The notes under the pieces are model-generated. The model did not search any database. It was not told the origin of the DNA and saw only the letters and a list, made by a program, of their open reading frames with translations. A stretch of 64,000 nucleotides of DNA, from positions 650,786-714,785 of the forward strand of contig NZ_JAUEMJ010000002.1 in assembly GCF_030403505.1 (NCBI RefSeq), written 5' to 3'. Origin of the DNA: Glycomyces tritici. GTDB taxonomy: Bacteria > Actinomycetota > Actinomycetes > Mycobacteriales > Micromonosporaceae. Positions within the stretch are counted from its first letter, which is position 1; every line of letters starts with the position of its first letter. Shown in pieces: positions 26,678-34,576 of this stretch. Position numbers and translations under genes: made by a program.

Positions 26678-27148
26678 ATGCCGACCATCGCCACCTGGAC
26701 CATCGAAGCCCGCGACTGGGACGACCCGCAAGGCGCGAGCCTGCGCACGAGCCAGCGCGCCGAACTCGACGAGCGCTACGGCTGCGACGACCACGAGCCG
26801 GGACCCCTGCCGTCCGCCGCCGACGTCTCGGTATTCCTCATGGCCTTCGGATCTGACGGCGAGGCGATCGGATGCGGCGCGCTCCGCGAACTCGACGCCT
26901 CGTCCGCCGAGGTCAAGCGCATGTACGTGACACCCGAATCGCGCGGCTCCGGCGTCGCGGCCGCCCTTCTCGCCGCGCTGGAGGACGCCGCCCGCGAGCG
27001 CGGCTGGACCACCGTGAAGCTCGAGACCGGCGTGGCCCAGCCCGACGCGATCCGCTTCTACGAGCGCGAGGGCTACCACCGCATCCCCCGCTTCGGCCAC
27101 TACGCCGACTGGGACATCTCGGTCTGCTACGCGAAGTCCCTCGTCTAG
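26678..27148 (+). CDS. GNAT-family N-acetyltransferase
   Basis: 156 aa, ATG 26678 with GAGGA seven bases upstream. Acetyl-CoA motif A is clear: AEVKRMYVTPESRGSGVAAALLAALE (about 87-112), with the R-G-x-G-x-A loop. Motif B ends with AIRFYEREGYHRIPRFG. It transfers an acetyl group to an unknown amine. Divergent from the TetR gene across the double operator, so probably repressed by it; such pairs often modify or protect against a small molecule. Confidence 0.88.
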   Translation: MPTIATWTIEARDWDDPQGASLRTSQRAELDERYGCDDHEPGPLPSAADVSVFLMAFGSDGEAIGCGALRELDASSAEVKRMYVTPESRGSGVAAALLAALEDAARERGWTTVKLETGVAQPDAIRFYEREGYHRIPRFGHYADWDISVCYAKSLV

Positions 27149-27229
27149 GAAATTCTGGAGCGCCCGGCAACCCGAGCGCGGTTCGCCGCGTATTCCTCTC
27201 ACACTCCCTGCCCGCGAGAGGAACCCCCG

Positions 27230-28477
27230 ATGCAGCGGTACCCCGTCACACCGTTGAGAACCGCGGCCGGAGCGGCCGCGCTGCTGACGTCCCTTGCGGC
27301 CCTGGGCGCCTGCACTGAGGACGCCCCCGAGACGGTGCAGCCCGAGGAAGCGGCGAAGGTCGACCTCGTCGCGCTGCTCGACGAGAACGACCGGCTCGCC
27401 AAGGAGCTGTACGAGATCGAACCGGAGGTCACCCGCGTGTGCCTCGAGAACGAGGGGTTCTCGGTGCACGACGAGACCGCGCTGTTCCAGGTCATGGTGA
27501 TCGGTGTCGACGAGGCCGGACCCCAGGAGGACTCCTACGAGTTCGAGAACTGGCTGCCCGAGTCCGGCACGGCCGCCGAATGGGGCTTCGGGCAGTGGAT
27601 CTGGCAGAGCGACGACGAGGAGCTGATCACGGAGTACAACGAGATCCGGTTCCCCGACGAGCCGGAGATCGAGGAGGAGCAGCCCCCGGACAACTCGGCG
27701 TTCGAGGCGCTCGACGTCGAGGACCAGATCGCCTGGTACACCGCGTTCATGGGCGAGGAGCGGATGGCGCACGAGGACCGCGCCTGGATGCTGCGGAACC
27801 CCGACGCCACCCAGGAGGAGTACGACCAGCGCCGCTCCGAGATCGAGCCGGCCGAGGACGACGGCTCCATCGAAGGCGAGACGGAGATCGTCCCGCCCAA
27901 GCCGGGCGGGTGCGAACTGGCCACGATCGAGGCGCTCTACGGCGAACCGCAGCTGGTCGAGGAGGAGATGGAGGAAGGGGTCGAACCGGGACTGACGATC
28001 TACACCTGGAAGTACCGCCTGGAGGAACCCATGGTCCCGCCTACCGATCTGGCGTTCATCGAAGCGGAGACCCAGGAGGCCTCGGACGCGTTCCTGACGT
28101 GCCTCACCGAGCGCAGGTTCGGCGGATGGGAGTTCCAGGACGGGAGTTGGCTGCCGGTGGTCCAGTACTTCGACCAGATCTACCTGGGCGAGGACTACGA
28201 GTCCTTCGAAGGGCCGGGCGCCGAGGACCTCGATGCGGTGATCCCGGAGCCCCCCGCCGACCTCCCCGACGACTTCGAGGACAAGAAGGCGTACGAGATC
28301 GAGATGGCCGTCGCGTTCGCCGAATGCGCCGACGAGGTCCAGTACCGCGAGGCGGTCATCGCCGCGTCCGAAGCGGAGGAGCAGGCGGCCTACGCGGCGA
28401 TCGAGACCGAGCTCTACGCCTACCAGGACAGCCTCCGCGACGCCCTGAAGACCGCGCAGGACCTCCTCCAGGCCTGA
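27230..28477 (+). CDS. Acidic predicted lipoprotein, unknown function
   Basis: 415 aa. Signal peptide with lipobox LGAC (Cys about residue 28), so likely anchored on the outer face of the membrane. The mature part is strikingly acidic, with runs such as EIEEEQPPD and VEEEMEEGVE, and contains several cysteines in CLENEG, GGCELATIEALYG, FLTCLTE and FAECADE. These recur in similar helical contexts and may form disulfides between repeated helical units. I recognise no family. ATG 27230 is preceded by GAGAGG. No close operon partner; a C-rich tract and a terminator follow. Confidence 0.72.
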   Translation: MQRYPVTPLRTAAGAAALLTSLAALGACTEDAPETVQPEEAAKVDLVALLDENDRLAKELYEIEPEVTRVCLENEGFSVHDETALFQVMVIGVDEAGPQEDSYEFENWLPESGTAAEWGFGQWIWQSDDEELITEYNEIRFPDEPEIEEEQPPDNSAFEALDVEDQIAWYTAFMGEERMAHEDRAWMLRNPDATQEEYDQRRSEIEPAEDDGSIEGETEIVPPKPGGCELATIEALYGEPQLVEEEMEEGVEPGLTIYTWKYRLEEPMVPPTDLAFIEAETQEASDAFLTCLTERRFGGWEFQDGSWLPVVQYFDQIYLGEDYESFEGPGAEDLDAVIPEPPADLPDDFEDKKAYEIEMAVAFAECADEVQYREAVIAASEAEEQAAYAAIETELYAYQDSLRDALKTAQDLLQA

Positions 28478-28513
28478 GCGACCGCGACGACGAGTTCTCG
28501 GTGGTGGGGCGCG

Positions 28514-28563
28514 CCCCCCCGCCCCCCCCCCCCCCCGCGGGCCCCCCCCCCCCCCCGCCCCCC
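28514..28563. repeat. Poly-C tract with two C15 runs
   Basis: Runs of C7, C15, C15 and C6 broken by single G or GCGGG. Flanking it are imperfect direct copies of the same sequence (28488-28515 and 28581-28608, both containing GGTGGTGGG). The minus strand could form G-quadruplexes. It lies in the 183-bp gap between the lipoprotein and the Nudix gene. Confidence 0.9.
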
Positions 28564-28594
28564 AGCGTCCGCGCCCGCCCCGACGTGTTCGGGG

Positions 28595-28624
28595 TGGTGG
28601 GCCGCGCCTCAGCGCGGCCCACCA
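28595..28624. terminator. Bidirectional hairpin terminator
   Basis: 13-bp perfect stem (28595-28607, 28612-28624) with a CTCA loop between the convergent lipoprotein and Nudix genes. The left arm of a degenerate copy is seen upstream of the C tract. Confidence 0.68.
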
Positions 28625-28660
28625 GCGGGAAGGCGCAGCCCCGCAAGGACATCCGATCCC

Positions 28661-29137
28661 TCACGCGAACGGCTGGTACGCGGTCCTCCCCGACCGCCGC
28701 GCCTCCAGCGCCAGGCCGAGCCGCCTGCGGTTGAACTCGCCGCACCGGGCGATCGCCTGCTCAGGAGCGAAGAAGCCGAACGCTTCGATCTCCCCGGCCC
28801 GGGGCGAGACGAGGTGCGGCCCATCGACGACGCCCGCATCGAAGAGGTAGAACGTCAGCGGCTCCGCGACATATCCGGTGTCGGTCAGCCAGTCGAGCAC
28901 GAGCAGGCCGCCGAGCCGCAAGTCCAGGCCGATCTCCTCCTTGATCTCGCGGGCGCACCCCTCGTGCGGCGACTCGCCGCGGTCCACCCAGCCGCCTGTG
29001 AAACCCCATTCGTCTCGTGAGGCCGGCTTGACCAGGAGCACCCGGTCCTCAGGGTCCGTGATGAACGCGGCCGCGACCGTGCCCGAGACAGCGATCCGGT
29101 CGATGCGTGCGGGGCCCTGACCTTCGACGTTCGGCAT
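28661..29137 (-). CDS. Nudix hydrolase
   Basis: 158 aa from ATG 29137. Complete Nudix box: G-WVDRG-E-SPHEGCA-REI-K-EE-I-G-L (about 58-80). The core begins VAAAFITDPEDRVLLVKPASRDEWGFTGG. GTG 29167 would add ten residues; neither start has a good ribosome-binding site. Likely hydrolyses a nucleotide derivative. Convergent with the lipoprotein gene across the C-rich tract. Confidence 0.87.
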   Translation of the reverse strand: MPNVEGQGPARIDRIAVSGTVAAAFITDPEDRVLLVKPASRDEWGFTGGWVDRGESPHEGCAREIKEEIGLDLRLGGLLVLDWLTDTGYVAEPLTFYLFDAGVVDGPHLVSPRAGEIEAFGFFAPEQAIARCGEFNRRRLGLALEARRSGRTAYQPFA

Positions 29138-29194
29138 GCGGCCGACCGTATCGGGCTCCGCCGACACCGCAACCGCAATCGGCGGCCGCAGTGC

Positions 29195-30226
29195 TCAAAC
29201 GCGGAAGGCGGCCTCTACCGCTTCAAGGTTCGCGGTCCACCAGGCGATCAGGCGATGGTCCCGGAAGAACAGGTCGTCGCAGCCGGGATCGTCGCGGCCG
29301 TAGTGGAAGTCGAGCTGCCAGCAGTGGGCGAGGATCTTCCACCAGCGGAGGCGGGCGGCAGCGGCCAGGTCGTCCGGGTCGATCGGGCGGACGCTGCGGT
29401 AGCCGGTGAGGAACGCGGCGATCTTGGGCAGGTCGATCCGGGCGTCGGCCGTGCAGAACTGGTAGGCCGCGGCGCGGGCGAGTTCCTCCGCGTAAGAGCC
29501 GACACGGACGCGGTCCCAGTCGATCACCGCGCGGATGCGCTCGCCGGACCAGATGAGATTGAAGTTCTGGCAGTCGCCGTGGGTCCAGCCGCTCGGGCCG
29601 GTCGTGGAACCCGCAGCCGGACGCCGGCGAGCATGTGCGGCGATCAGCTCGAGGCGATCGCGGAGGACCGCGGCGGCGGCGCGATCGAACGGGTCCGGGG
29701 CGGCATTCTCGTTGGCCAGCTTCAGGAAGCGTTCGGTTTCGGCAAGCGCGGACTCGGGGTCGGGGACATTGACCGGAAGCGGTTGCGGCGCAGGGAGGCC
29801 GAGCGCCGGCTCCGCGAGGACCTCATGGATGCGGGCGATCACGGCACCCATGTGCTCGGCCTGAGCGAGCGACATCTCCGCGCCCGGATGCGTGCCGTCG
29901 ACCCAAGCGCACAGGTAGTAGGCGTTGCCGCCCGTCTCGTGGACGAGATCGCCCGCGTCGGTGGCGAGGGGCCGCGCGATCGGGACGCCCGCTGCGGCGA
30001 CGCGATCGAGAAGACCGAGGTTGCGGCGGACCGCGGCCGGGTCGCGATCCGTGAGGTGCTTGAGGGCGAATCGGCCGCGTTCGGCATCGAGGAACCAGTT
30101 CCGGTTCATCCGGCCGTCGGGCAGCGGGCGGACCTCGCTGAGTCCGCCCAGCCGGTAGGCGGCGGCCAGCGCTTCGAGATCGGCGGGCGGGGCATCACTC
30201 GGCGGCTGCCGGTCCAGTGTCACCAC
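29195..30226 (-). CDS. Aminoglycoside phosphotransferase-like kinase
   Basis: 343 aa. Protein-kinase-like fold of the APH/choline kinase family: N-lobe RFALKHLTD with the ATP-binding lysine; catalytic loop WTHGDCQNFNLIW (His-Gly-Asp-x4-Asn), and the metal-binding VIDWDRVRVG. The C-terminus is rich in Trp and His (RLRWWKILAHCWQLDFHYG). The phosphate acceptor (antibiotic, sugar or amino alcohol) cannot be told. The start is one of two adjacent GTG codons at 30226-30221, without an evident ribosome-binding site. 57 bp upstream of the Nudix gene on the same strand. Confidence 0.83.
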   Translation of the reverse strand: MVTLDRQPPSDAPPADLEALAAAYRLGGLSEVRPLPDGRMNRNWFLDAERGRFALKHLTDRDPAAVRRNLGLLDRVAAAGVPIARPLATDAGDLVHETGGNAYYLCAWVDGTHPGAEMSLAQAEHMGAVIARIHEVLAEPALGLPAPQPLPVNVPDPESALAETERFLKLANENAAPDPFDRAAAAVLRDRLELIAAHARRRPAAGSTTGPSGWTHGDCQNFNLIWSGERIRAVIDWDRVRVGSYAEELARAAAYQFCTADARIDLPKIAAFLTGYRSVRPIDPDDLAAAARLRWWKILAHCWQLDFHYGRDDPGCDDLFFRDHRLIAWWTANLEAVEAAFRV

Positions 30227-30324
30227 GGGAGGCTAACGGGCGGCGGCGTGCCGCGCAACGGCGTTGCCGCGGCAGGCGGTCGCCGGGGCGGGTGAGGGCC
30301 GCCCCGGCGGCCTTGCGGGAGTTG

Positions 30325-31416
30325 CTATTTGACGGCGTGGGTGACGTCCCTTTCCTCGGCGTGGAAGCACGCGGTCCCATGAGTACTGCGTTCACTCCGG
30401 TTCGGGCGGTGGTCGTCGGCGACGGGCGGGAGGGTGCCCTCGTTTCCCGCGTCCAGGGTGGGGACCGCTTCGGCGCAGTGGTCCGTGGCCTTCCAGCAGC
30501 GGGTGCGGAAGCGGCAGCCCGAGGGCGGGTCGATCGGGGACGGGACGTCGCCCTGGAGGATGATCTCCTCCCGCCGGCCGCGCAGGTCCGGGTCGGGGAC
30601 GGGGACCGCCGAGAGCAGCGCCTGGGTGTACGGGTGGCGGGGGTGGTCGTAGATCTCGGCACCGGTGCCGCGCTCGACCACCTTGCCGAGGTACATGACC
30701 GCGACCTCGTCGGCGATGTGGCGCACCACCGACAGGTCGTGCGCGATGAACACGTACGCCAGGCCCAGCTCGTCCTGCAACCGCTCGAGAAGGTTGATGA
30801 CCTGGCCCTGGATCGACACGTCCAAGGCGCTCACCGGCTCGTCGCAGACCAGCACCTGGGGGCGCAGCGCCAGAGCGCGGGCGATGCCGATGCGCTGGCG
30901 CTGGCCGCCGGAGAACTGGTGCGGGTAGCGGTTGACGTGGTCGGGGCTGAGGCCGACCATGTCGAGCAGGTCCTTGACCTCGTTGGCGCGCTGCCGCTTC
31001 GGAATGACCTCAGGGTGGATCTCGAACGGCTCGCCCACGATGTCGCCCACGGTCATCCGCGGGTTGAGCGAGGTGTACGGGTCCTGGAAGACCAGCTGGA
31101 TGTCCCGGCGGAACGGCCGCATCCGGTGCGAGGACAGGCCGCCGATCTCCTTGCCCTGCAGTTTGATCGAACCCGAGGTGGGGGTCTCGAGGCCGACCAG
31201 GAGCTTCGCGAGGGTGGACTTGCCGCAGCCGGACTCGCCGACCACGCCCAGGGTCTTGCCCGGGTAGAGCCGCAGGTCCACGCCGTCGACGGCCTGCACG
31301 TGGCCCACCGTGCGCTTGACGACGATGCCGCGCTGGATCGGGAAGTGCTTCACCAGGTCCGTCGCTTCGAGGATCGGCTCGGTGCTCGTGTCCGCCTGGC
31401 CGAGTTCAGCGTTCAT
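30325..31416 (-). CDS. oppF: Oligopeptide ABC transporter ATPase (OppF/DppF)
   Basis: 363 aa. Complete ABC ATPase: Walker A GESGCGKST (about 60-68), Q-loop LVFQDPYTSLNPRMTV, signature FSGGQRQRIGIARAL, Walker B VLVCDEPVSALD, H-loop FIAHDLSVV. The C-terminal OppF/DppF extension has PPSGCRFRTRCWKATDHCAE, a cysteine cluster that holds an Fe-S cluster in some members. Overlaps oppD by 11 bp, so translation is coupled. The last 60 residues are charged and variable. Substrate inferred as peptide from the operon only. Confidence 0.94.
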   Translation of the reverse strand: MNAELGQADTSTEPILEATDLVKHFPIQRGIVVKRTVGHVQAVDGVDLRLYPGKTLGVVGESGCGKSTLAKLLVGLETPTSGSIKLQGKEIGGLSSHRMRPFRRDIQLVFQDPYTSLNPRMTVGDIVGEPFEIHPEVIPKRQRANEVKDLLDMVGLSPDHVNRYPHQFSGGQRQRIGIARALALRPQVLVCDEPVSALDVSIQGQVINLLERLQDELGLAYVFIAHDLSVVRHIADEVAVMYLGKVVERGTGAEIYDHPRHPYTQALLSAVPVPDPDLRGRREEIILQGDVPSPIDPPSGCRFRTRCWKATDHCAEAVPTLDAGNEGTLPPVADDHRPNRSERSTHGTACFHAEERDVTHAVK

Positions 31417-32446
31417 CGGTGTAGACCTCCTCGGCGAAGTGGCAGCGGCTGCCGTGGCCGGACGCGGGTTCGAGCCAGGGCGGGACCGCCTCGGCGCATT
31501 GGTCCTCGGCGGTGAAGCAGCGCGGATGGAACGGGCAGCCGCTCGGCAGGCTCGCCGGGTTCGGCGGCAGGCCGCGGATCACCTCGAGCTCCCGGCCGAT
31601 CGTGTCCACGCGCGGGATCGAGCGCAGCAGGGCCTTCGTGTACGGGTGCGCGGGGCGCTTGAACGTGTCGCGGATGCCGGCGCGCTCGACCACCTCCCCC
31701 GCGTACATGACCGCGACGTCGTCGGCGACGTCCGCGACCACCCCGAGGTCGTGGGTGATGAGGATGAGCCCCATGTTGCGGTCGTTCTGAATGTCCTTGA
31801 GCAGCCGCATGATCTGGGCCTGGACGGTGACGTCGAGGGCCGTGGTCGGCTCGTCGGCGATGAGGATCTCCGGGTCGAGCGCCAGGGCCATGGCGATCAT
31901 GACGCGCTGGCGCATGCCGCCGGAGAACTGGTGCGGGTAGTGGCCGACGCGGTTCTTCGCGTCCGGGATGCCGACGAGGTCGAGCAGTTCGATCGCCTTG
32001 GTCTTGGCCTCGGCGCGGCTGAGGCCGCGGTGGACGCGGAACAGCTCGCCGATCTGGAAGCCGACCGACCACACCGGGTTGAGGGCCGAGAGGGCGTCCT
32101 GGAAGACCATCGCGATGTGGTTGGCGCGCACGCTCCTGCGGGTCTCCTCGTCGAGTGTGAGGAGGTCGACGCCGTGGAGCCGGACCTCGCCGCCGGTGAT
32201 GCGCGCGGGCGGGGTGTCGAGGATGCCCATCACGGCCTGGCTGGTGACGGACTTGCCGGAGCCCGATTCGCCGACGATGGCGAGGGTGCGGCCCAGTTCG
32301 AGGGTGAAGCTCGCGCCGCGGACCGCCGGGATGCGGACGCCCCGCAGGCGGAACTCGACGCGCAGGTCGTCCACTTCAAGCAGCGGCCGGTTGGGGTCGA
32401 CGCCGGGGAGCGTGTCGCCGACGACGCGGATGCGCATGTTGGTCAT
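31406..32446 (-). CDS. oppD: Oligopeptide ABC transporter ATPase (OppD/DppD)
   Basis: 346 aa. Walker [11 protein letters not shown]-loop [16 protein letters not shown], signature [15 protein letters not shown], Walker [16 protein letters not shown]-loop [10 protein letters not shown], and the C-terminal [22 protein letters not shown] module of this subfamily. It pairs with OppF to power the permease. ATG 32446 is 3 bp from the oppC stop. The signature LSGGMRQR is typical of OppD, where OppF has GGQRQR. Confidence 0.95.
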   Translation of the reverse strand: MTNMRIRVVGDTLPGVDPNRPLLEVDDLRVEFRLRGVRIPAVRGASFTLELGRTLAIVGESGSGKSVTSQAVMGILDTPPARITGGEVRLHGVDLLTLDEETRRSVRANHIAMVFQDALSALNPVWSVGFQIGELFRVHRGLSRAEAKTKAIELLDLVGIPDAKNRVGHYPHQFSGGMRQRVMIAMALALDPEILIADEPTTALDVTVQAQIMRLLKDIQNDRNMGLILITHDLGVVADVADDVAVMYAGEVVERAGIRDTFKRPAHPYTKALLRSIPRVDTIGRELEVIRGLPPNPASLPSGCPFHPRCFTAEDQCAEAVPPWLEPASGHGSRCHFAEEVYTDER

Positions 32447-32449
32447 GGC

Positions 32450-33397
32450 TCACCTCAGTTTCGGGTCGAGGGCGTCGCGCAGGGCGTCGCCGAAGGTGGC
32501 GAACGCGAACACGGTGATGAGCAGGAACGCCATCGGCCAGGCCAGCAGGTACAGGTACCCGCCGGCGGCCCAGCCGGTGCCCTCGGCGAGGAGGATGCCC
32601 CAGCTCGTCGCGGGCGGGCGGATGCCCAGGCCGAGGACCGCGAGCACGGACTCGGTGACGATGATCCCGCCCACCGTGGTCGGCACGATGGCCGTGACGG
32701 GCACGATCGCGTTGGGCATGATGTGGCGGAACATGATCCGGCGGTCCTTGGCGCCCAGGCAGCGCGCGGCGGCCACGTAGTCGAGGTTGCGGGTCTCGAT
32801 GGTCGCCGCCCGCACGTACCGGGCGAACTCCATCCAGCCGAACACCGAGAGCGCCAGCGCCGCGGGGGCCACCGAGGCTATGAGGTCCTCGGAGCTGCTG
32901 CGGCCCCTGAAGAGCGCCAGGAGGAGCAGGGCGCCGAGGAGGAACGGCACGACCATGAAGACCTCGAGCGCGCGGGAGATGACCGCGTCGGTCCAGCCGC
33001 CGTAGAAGCCCGAGAGGATGCCCATCACGAGTCCGATGAGGACGCTGATGAGGATCACGGTGACGGCCAGGAGCAGGGTCGGCCTGGTGCCGTAGACGAG
33101 TTTGGCGGCGAAGTCGCAGCCGAACGCGTCGGTGCCGAGCGGGTGGTCGCCGGTGAACCAGGTGTCGGGTCGCTGCTTGGCGAGCCGCCCCGAGCAGCTG
33201 CGCGGGTCGGCGTCGGTGAACAGGGTCGGGAAGAGCGCCATGGCTACCGCGACGAGGATGAGCAGGGCGGCGATGATCACGTCGACCCGGCGGACCATGC
33301 GGTGGAATGCGTCCTTCCACAGGGAGGCCTGCGGGGCGTCCTCGGTCTTGAGGACGCCGGGCACGGCGTCGGGGAGGGGTTCGGTGCTGTCAGGCAT
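32450..33397 (-). CDS. oppC: Oligopeptide ABC transporter permease (OppC/DppC)
   Basis: 315 aa, six membrane helices. The N-terminal cytoplasmic tail is followed by the first helix (VIIAALLILVAVAMALFP) and the family motif HPLGTDAFGCDFAAKLVYGTR. The ATPase-coupling (EAA) loop is YVAAARCLGAKDRRIMFRHIMPN (about 205-227), followed by the typical SVLAVLGLGIRPPATSWG. It overlaps oppB by 8 bp. It forms the membrane channel with OppB. Confidence 0.95.
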   Translation of the reverse strand: MPDSTEPLPDAVPGVLKTEDAPQASLWKDAFHRMVRRVDVIIAALLILVAVAMALFPTLFTDADPRSCSGRLAKQRPDTWFTGDHPLGTDAFGCDFAAKLVYGTRPTLLLAVTVILISVLIGLVMGILSGFYGGWTDAVISRALEVFMVVPFLLGALLLLALFRGRSSSEDLIASVAPAALALSVFGWMEFARYVRAATIETRNLDYVAAARCLGAKDRRIMFRHIMPNAIVPVTAIVPTTVGGIIVTESVLAVLGLGIRPPATSWGILLAEGTGWAAGGYLYLLAWPMAFLLITVFAFATFGDALRDALDPKLR

Positions 33398-34397
33398 AGC
33401 GAATCCTCGGGTCGAGTACGGCGTAGAGGAGGTCCACGAGGAGGTTCACGGCGAGCACGACGACGGCGATGATGACGAACGAGGTGATCACGATGCTGAC
33501 CTCGGTGGTGAGGAGCGCGTTCCACAGGAGCTGGCCCATGCCGGGGATCTGCACGATGCCCTCGGTGACGACGGCGCCGGTGAGGATGAACGCGAAGTTG
33601 TAGCCGATCGCGGTCACGACGGGGATGAGCGAGTTCCGGACGATGTGGACGCGGGCGACGCGGCCCCTGGTGAGGCCCTTGGCGTGCGCGGTGCGCACGA
33701 AGTCGGCGTGGTAGTTCTCGAGTTGGCTGGCCCGCACCAGCCGGGTCATGCTCGCGAGGCCGGCGGTGCCCAGGAGCAGGCCGGGGATGATGATCGTCAT
33801 CCACGGGTAGTCGACGTCGTAGGTGGGTCTGAAGAGCTGGCCTATGGCCGCGTCGTCGCCGAACACGCCTCTGACCCAGCGGGTCAGCGGCACGGCGATG
33901 AGCGAGGTGTAGATCAGCATGATGAGGAAGACCGGCACGGAGTCGACGAGGATGGTGCCGCCGCGGACGGTGTGGTCCTGGATGCGGCCGCGGTGCCGGG
34001 CGGCCCAGGAGCCGAAGACCATCGCGAGGACCACGAGGGTGATGATCGAGAAGGCGAAGAGCCGCAGGGTGTTCGGGATGGAGATGGCGAGGAGCTCGCC
34101 GACGTCCCGGTTGCCGCGGAGGGTGGTGCCGAAGTCGCCTGCGGCGTAGGCCTGCAGCCGTTCGACGAACGGGGCGACGCAAGGGTCGCCGAGGCGGTCG
34201 TAGCAGGGGTCGTCCAGGTTGTACATGGCTTCCACCTGCGCGAGCGCGGCGGGGTTCGGAGTGCGGTCGCCGAAGAAGAGGCGGGCCGGATTGCCGCGGA
34301 CCTGCACTGAGAGTGCCATCAGCCAGTGCATCAGGAAGAGCACCAGTCCCAGTGTCAGCAGCGCCTGCAGCAGGCGGCGAATGACGTAGCGTCCCAT
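33390..34397 (-). CDS. oppB: Oligopeptide ABC transporter permease (OppB/DppB)
   Basis: 335 aa, six helices. Opens GRYVIRRLLQALLTLGLVLFL, typical of OppB. The EAA loop is HADFVRTAHAKGLTRGRVARVHIVRN, followed by TGAVVTEGIVQIPGMGQLLWNAL and a C-terminal DPRIRYA. The large periplasmic loop between helices 1 and 2 contains two cysteines (DPCYDRLGDPCVAPF) that may pair. ATG 34397 starts the first helix directly; no strong ribosome-binding site is seen. Separated from oppA by a 179-bp gap with a 21-bp hairpin. Confidence 0.95.
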   Translation of the reverse strand: MGRYVIRRLLQALLTLGLVLFLMHWLMALSVQVRGNPARLFFGDRTPNPAALAQVEAMYNLDDPCYDRLGDPCVAPFVERLQAYAAGDFGTTLRGNRDVGELLAISIPNTLRLFAFSIITLVVLAMVFGSWAARHRGRIQDHTVRGGTILVDSVPVFLIMLIYTSLIAVPLTRWVRGVFGDDAAIGQLFRPTYDVDYPWMTIIIPGLLLGTAGLASMTRLVRASQLENYHADFVRTAHAKGLTRGRVARVHIVRNSLIPVVTAIGYNFAFILTGAVVTEGIVQIPGMGQLLWNALLTTEVSIVITSFVIIAVVVLAVNLLVDLLYAVLDPRIRYA

Positions 34398-34463
34398 TGA
34401 AGTTGTTCCCGTTCCGTTAGGCGGCACAGCGGGCGGTGCAGCGGGCGGCACGGCGCCGGGCTG

Positions 34464-34507
34464 GCGGGCGGACCGCCGCGACCGGTCGGTCGCGGTGGTC
34501 CGCCCGC
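34464..34507. terminator. Intra-operon hairpin between oppA and oppB
   Basis: 21-bp inverted repeat (34464-34484, 34487-34507), continuous when one G-U pair is allowed, with almost no loop. A second, smaller hairpin TAGCCGT/ACGGCTA (34559-34579) overlaps the oppA stop. Without a U tract it probably attenuates or protects the oppA transcript 3' end, giving more binding protein than permease. Confidence 0.6.
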
Positions 34508-34576
34508 ACAGCAGCGGCGGCGGATCCCTGTGGGGGAACGCGACAGGACGACAGTGACTAGCCGTGTCGCTGACGG

